From a bacterium (GTDB lineage Bacteria; Patescibacteriota; Patescibacteriia; 2-12-FULL-60-25), in NCBI GenBank assembly GCA_020056125.1, contig JAGVIJ010000054.1, positions 1 through 7,778 on the forward strand: a stretch of 7,778 nt of DNA, in the 5' to 3' direction. The position numbers and the translations under genes were made by a program. The notes under the pieces are model-generated. The model had not been told where the DNA came from. It saw only the letters and a list, made by a program, of their open reading frames with translations, and did not search any database. Of this stretch, positions 5,227 through 7,778 are shown one piece after another. The stretch's first letter is position 1. Each line of letters opens with the position of its first letter.

Positions 5227-7527
5227 TTGGCATTTGGCATTTTGTAATAATAACGATCTCCATCCGGCGCGTTGTTTTTCGTGCAGAACTTCTTGCGTGG
5301 GAAAATAATCCGCGTGTTTTAACGCCGCCTGTCGCATGGCCTCGGGGCGCTCCGGCTCTTCAATTTGTTCAGCTATAGCCTCGGCCAACGCCGTAGGATT
5401 ATTCACTTCTACCACGCGCCCATCAATCTGCGGACGGAAAAATGATCCCACGCATCCCACATCCGTGGCAACTATGGGCACGCCTGCGGCCATAGCTTCC
5501 ACAATGATCCGCGCCCAACCCTCATAGCGCGAGGCTAATACAAATAAATCAGCGCCGTCCCAAACTTTAGCCTGTCCGCGCCACGGTAGAATCTTTACGC
5601 ACTCGGTTAATCTCAAACGCTCAATTTCCGATTTAAGTTCGCGCTCCAACGATCCGTTGCCAATTAAATTTAGTTCGAACATCATGCCCCGACCATGGAG
5701 AATCACGGCGGCTTGCAACAACACATCCAAGCCTTTTTGATGGACAAAACGACAGGGCGCTACAATCTTAAACGAGCTGCCGGCTAAACGTAATTGTGGC
5801 GCTCCGCCGGTTTCAGCCCAAGCGATCCTGGCTGCGGACAAATCCTGCGCAACGGAAATAATTTCAATTTTCTCCGGCGCTACGCCGATTTGAATCAAAT
5901 GCTCTCTTACCCGGGCGCTGACTGCGCGTACACGTTCCGCTCGTTTGAGAATGAACCGCCCGAACCAAGACAGCGCTCGGTTCTTCCATGATTCGCGTAC
6001 CCACCAGCCTGAATAAAAATCACCGTGTTCCTGAATTTCCAATGGCGTATTAGTCCAGCGCGAAATAATATAACCCAACAAGCCTGCGACAAAAGGATCT
6101 TGCGCCGTAATCACGGTTTGGCCGGGCAATCTTTTAGCCTCTTTTATTCCCCACCATAAAGCGCGAAACCAGCGACCAACCGATGGCCCGCTGAAGCCCC
6201 GAGATTGAAATAGAGGAAACGCAACCCTCGCGTCCTGTTCCAGCCGCGCCAACACCACAGCGCTGATCCCCAATCCCCCACTCGCCAAAGATGACACGCG
6301 TTCAAAAACCGCGGACCGTGCATCCAAAAGCTCGCGATCATAACTCAACATAACCACGCGCTGGCGCTGGCCATAATTCATGGCGTGGGCTTGATTTAAA
6401 ATTTCTAAAGTAGTCTCCACCATATCGGTATGAGTCCACTGATTGGATGAATCTCCCATTTGAGTGGATTGTGAAGAAGTACGAATCTGCGCCAAAGCAC
6501 CCATCCAAGCCGGTCGATTTAGATAAGGTAAAACCGTAACCAAATCTCCAAAACTTTGTTTGGTTTCGGGATTTCCGGCTTGGTCGCTCACCAAACACGG
6601 CACGCCAAACATGGCTCCCTCGGCTACCACATGAGGGTAACCTTCATAAGCCGAAGGCAAAACCAAACAATCAGCCGCCGCCAACCAACGCGCCAAAATC
6701 GGCCGCTGAATCGCGCCCAAAAAACGAACTCGACCCTCCACTCCCGTGTGTCGCGCCAGACGTTTCCAATTTTCAAGTTCCGGCCCATCCCCGGCTATAA
6801 CCAAAACAAAAGTATTAGGTAAATCCTGCCACCAATTAATTAATTCGCTGATACCCTTCCAACGTACAGCTCGACCCGCATAAAGAACAATTGTTTGATT
6901 CATTACACCCAAGAGTTGGCGTTCGCTCTCACGATCCGCGGTTAACGGAAAAGGTTTTACTGCATTCTGCACCACGACAATACGCTCCTCCGGCACACCC
7001 CAACGCGCAACCACTGTGGCCAAATATTTACCCGGTACAATCACGCGGCGCGCTTGTCGCACGGTCCAACGTTCAATCCATTCGTAAATTCCAATCTTGC
7101 CTCCATGTCGTTGTTTTAAAAATTCATCCACCAAAACCACCGGAGTCTGGTTGGCGCTCGGCTGTTGCTGTGCCATCTCCCAAGCATAATCCCCCACCAC
7201 TTTAACTACCGTTGGTCGGCCGGCTAACTTAGCTCCCAGTGTGGCCGGGAAACCTTCGGACACCGGACCTTGCGCATACACTAAATCCGCATGCCGCGCC
7301 AAACAAAATACCTTCCAAGCGTAACGCACATACCGCCAAAGAGATCCGCCGTTGCGTGGCACATAATGAACCTTAAAATCATCCGGGCGTTGATCAGCCT
7401 TGCGACCGTACGTCACCACGGTTATTTGATGGCCTAATTTTTGCAGAGCTAAAGCCAGACCCTGCGTATAAGTGGCAGGACCGCCCAATTCCGGCGGATA
7501 TATGCCGGTAGCTAAGATAATTTTCAT
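3778..7527 (-). CDS. Triple-module glycosyltransferase: GT4 + GT4 + membrane GT-C, 1249 aa
   Basis: One uninterrupted frame encodes three enzymes that normally are separate proteins: GT4 module a (about 1-382), GT4 module b (about 383-760) and a polytopic GT-C module (about 783-1249). Each module looks full-length and carries its own motifs, described in the module entries. I place the start at ATG 7527 (MKIILATGIYPPELGG), because the first strand of GT4 proteins begins there and the codon overlaps the upstream TGA as ATGA; an in-frame GTG-type start at 7557 would add ten unconserved residues. The stop overlaps the next GT4 start (ATGA 3781-3778). Both GT4 modules would sit in the cytoplasm, consistent with an arginine-containing segment (HHPRWD) before the first membrane helix. 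A physical fusion would channel a glycan through two sequential additions and a membrane transfer. The two junctions look recent or unstable (see the junction and repeat entries), so three separate cistrons remain a serious alternative. Confidence 0.8.
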   Translation of the reverse strand: MKIILATGIYPPELGGPATYTQGLALALQKLGHQITVVTYGRKADQRPDDFKVHYVPRNGGSLWRYVRYAWKVFCLARHADLVYAQGPVSEGFPATLGAKLAGRPTVVKVVGDYAWEMAQQQPSANQTPVVLVDEFLKQRHGGKIGIYEWIERWTVRQARRVIVPGKYLATVVARWGVPEERIVVVQNAVKPFPLTADRESERQLLGVMNQTIVLYAGRAVRWKGISELINWWQDLPNTFVLVIAGDGPELENWKRLARHTGVEGRVRFLGAIQRPILARWLAAADCLVLPSAYEGYPHVVAEGAMFGVPCLVSDQAGNPETKQSFGDLVTVLPYLNRPAWMGALAQIRTSSQSTQMGDSSNQWTHTDMVETTLEILNQAHAMNYGQRQRVVMLSYDRELLDARSAVFERVSSLASGGLGISAVVLARLEQDARVAFPLFQSRGFSGPSVGRWFRALWWGIKEAKRLPGQTVITAQDPFVAGLLGYIISRWTNTPLEIQEHGDFYSGWWVRESWKNRALSWFGRFILKRAERVRAVSARVREHLIQIGVAPEKIEIISVAQDLSAARIAWAETGGAPQLRLAGSSFKIVAPCRFVHQKGLDVLLQAAVILHGRGMMFELNLIGNGSLERELKSEIERLRLTECVKILPWRGQAKVWDGADLFVLASRYEGWARIIVEAMAAGVPIVATDVGCVGSFFRPQIDGRVVEVNNPTALAEAIAEQIEEPERPEAMRQAALKHADYFPTQEVLHEKQRAGWRSLLLQNAKCQMPNDECGTKNTHHPRWDLWVASLIIFIILSRAASVVLFHNSLLNPEWGFLTLVDRWLHGFGYSFAGELGCASAYRSPGFLFFLTALYSIFSPTNTWAQAIVQNIIAGAAIWLVYLVGRRLVGKRAALVGGFLMAAYPYTFYHYTQFYHTFLSSFFLLLLVWFMLKLADKKLWRYAFGAGLSVGCLAYVQGTILPATPLIVAWLLYKWWPSWKRTMIAAVIMALCSVGLIAPWTYRNWTVFHHFVPLTTDLGHALFKANNEVIYELTKRGWPQEIVDEVTVSSTDPNYKQYRLPPELEEEFKRDGVFSESIYWTAWHPKEPVGRITSCTDRGSLDEYEFSKYWMGLTKTWLKENWWTDGLKLQALKLKTFWQPSLFPSVKTGAPWSFAGSPLKVWLARNAVTAASAVVIFGGWLGILFALRRRDKNVWLPLSIIIVYTLLHTLIAGYTKYRIPLDNLMAVYAGWVLIALWDKFRGTKKNRNRV
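5210..5244 (-). repeat. Five-copy 7-bp tandem repeat inside the coding frame
   Basis: On the plus strand the units are CATTCGT, CATTCGG, CATTTGG, CATTTGG, CATTTTG (5210-5216, 5217-5223, 5224-5230, 5231-5237, 5238-5244). Translated from the minus strand they give QNAKCQMPNDECG, a low-complexity linker unlike either neighbouring domain. As 7 is not a multiple of 3, only copy numbers of 5 modulo 3 keep module b and the GT-C module in one frame. Every minus-strand unit carries an ATG; the third one (5226-5224) is in frame with the GT-C module and could act as its start. From memory, NAKCQMPN-like peptides turn up as spacer-derived linkers in predicted proteins of uncultured bacteria. Confidence 0.9.
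5245..6381 (-). other. Module b of the 1249-aa frame: GT4 glycosyltransferase domain
   Basis: Residues 383-762. The first strand VVMLSYDRELLDARSAVFER (391-410) looks like the N-terminus of a free-standing GT4, which argues that this module was once a separate gene. Further marks are TVITAQDPFVAGLLG (471-485), the linker IEIISVAQD (554-562), the donor loop CRFVHQKGLDVLLQA (592-606; R593, K598), LIGNGSLERELK (621-632) and ASRYEGWARIIVEAMAAG (665-682) with E669-x7-E677. The domain closes with YFPTQEVLHEKQRAGWRSLL (741-760), right before the heptamer repeat. It is not a tandem copy of module a: the N-terminal halves share no evident similarity, so this is a fusion of two different GT4 types, not a recent duplication. 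Substrate unknown. Confidence 0.85.
6378..6381 (-). other. Out-of-frame ATGA at the junction of GT4 modules a and b
   Basis: Read on the minus strand the junction is CAC GCC ATG AAT, where ATG (6381-6379) is codon 383 and would be a natural start for module b (MNYGQRQRVVMLSYDREL). The four bases ATGA are the same stop/start device used at three other borders of this operon. Here the TGA is in the +1 frame relative to module a, so it is not read. With one base fewer just before it (CAC GCA TGA) module a would end here and module b would begin at the overlapping ATG. It is either the scar of a one-base insertion that fused two genes, or a one-base sequence error. Confidence 0.6.
6382..7527 (-). 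other. Module a of the 1249-aa frame: GT4 glycosyltransferase domain
   Basis: Residues 1-382. The acceptor domain opens with LATGIYPPELGGPATYTQGL (5-24), the glycine-rich loop seen in many GT4 enzymes, and ends near VVVQNAV (184-190). The donor domain has LYAGRAVRWKG (215-225; R219, K224), VIAGDGPE (243-250) and PSAYEGYPHVVAEG (291-304) with a perfect E295-x7-E303. The end, DMVETTLEIL (368-377), is a usual C-terminal helix, so the domain is complete before the junction. Family role: retaining transfer from a nucleotide sugar, substrate unknown. If the junction is an artefact this would be an independent gene of about 382 codons ending at an ATGA overlap. Confidence 0.85.
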
Positions 7528-7778
7528 GGCTTTTGAACCACGACCGTGGTTGACCACATAATTTTATCCAACTGCTCTGCGGAAAAACGACGGTTCAACT
7601 TATTTTCAAACTCCACCCATTCCGCCACCGCTTCCTCGCTGGCGCCGCGCATAAAACCCTTAAGCGGGCTTAAATTATGCTTTTTAACCTCCATGACTTT
7701 GAATCCCTGTGCTTCAGCCTGGGCTAAAAACGCCTGGTCGTCAACCCTTTTCATATACCATTTTTCCCAACCCAAAAA
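7524..7778 (-). CDS. Probable class I SAM-dependent methyltransferase, C-terminal part only
   Basis: The frame is open at the right edge and continues for about 84 codons to TGA at 7526-7524; a TTG near the edge is an internal Leu, not a start. What remains has the look of the last strands of a Rossmann methyltransferase: WEKWYMKRVDDQAFLAQAEA, then GFKVMEVKKHNLSPLKGFMR and a closing strand WSTTVVVQKP, the usual anti-parallel final hairpin. No SAM-binding motif is in view because it would lie upstream, so the family call is moderate. Such enzymes are common in surface-glycan clusters, where they methylate sugars or cap chains. Its stop overlaps the start of the 1249-residue frame as ATGA, which places it in the same operon. 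Confidence 0.5.
   Translation of the reverse strand, partial: FLGWEKWYMKRVDDQAFLAQAEAQGFKVMEVKKHNLSPLKGFMRGASEEAVAEWVEFENKLNRRFSAEQLDKIMWSTTVVVQKP

Noticed and set aside
6435..6475. Imperfect inverted repeat TCCACT...AGTGGA near the end of GT4 module a
   Set aside because: Short arms with a long spacer inside coding sequence for a serine/glutamine-rich loop; no evidence of an insertion site.
5391..7527. GT4 modules a and b as a recent internal duplication
   Set aside because: Their N-terminal halves and donor loops differ clearly; only family-wide GT4 motifs are shared.
1..7778. CRISPR array, tRNA/rRNA gene, insertion sequence or phage module
   Set aside because: No long repeated units with spacers, no cloverleaf or rRNA signatures, no transposase or integrase; nearly every base is covered by the minus-strand operon.

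Overview
The window holds a single co-oriented gene cluster, all on the minus strand and therefore read from the right edge to the left. It encodes surface-glycan or glycoprotein assembly: a methyltransferase tail, glycosyltransferases of three fold classes (GT-A, GT-B, GT-C), and a UDP-GlcNAc 2-epimerase. TGA and TAG act as ordinary stops, so the standard bacterial code fits. Tight packing, near absence of Shine-Dalgarno sites, the style of the GT4 proteins and a CATTTGG-type heptamer repeat suggest an uncultured lineage, perhaps Patescibacteria/CPR. That placement is inference and there is no marker gene to confirm it.

Layout in transcription order. (1) 7778-7524: C-terminal end of a probable class I SAM methyltransferase, running off the window. 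(2) 7527-3778: a 1249-residue open frame with three complete enzyme modules, GT4 + GT4 + polytopic GT-C (GT39/ArnT-like). (3) 3781-2642: a stand-alone GT4. (4) 2645-1950: a GT2 resembling dolichol/polyprenyl-phosphate mannosyl synthase. (5) 1904-828: WecB-type non-hydrolysing UDP-GlcNAc 2-epimerase. (6) 826-1: a further GT4 cut by the left edge. Three of the five borders between these frames are 4-base ATGA stop/start overlaps, one is a 1-base gap and one a 45-base gap, so the set is almost certainly one operon. No operon promoter or terminator lies in the window, and there is no gene-free stretch of 300 bases.

A working model (inference): WecB supplies UDP-ManNAc, the cytoplasmic GT4 enzymes extend a nucleotide-sugar-fed glycan, the GT2 enzyme loads a hexose on a polyprenyl phosphate, and the GT-C module uses such a lipid-linked sugar on the outer face of the membrane.

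The most notable feature is how the 1249-residue protein is joined. Its first internal junction contains an intact ATGA exactly where an ordinary stop/start overlap would sit, but one base out of frame with the upstream module. Its second junction is a five-copy 7-bp tandem repeat whose copy number decides whether the second GT4 and the GT-C module are fused or separate. The giant protein may be a real triple fusion, a repeat-switched fusion, or three genes joined by small indels.
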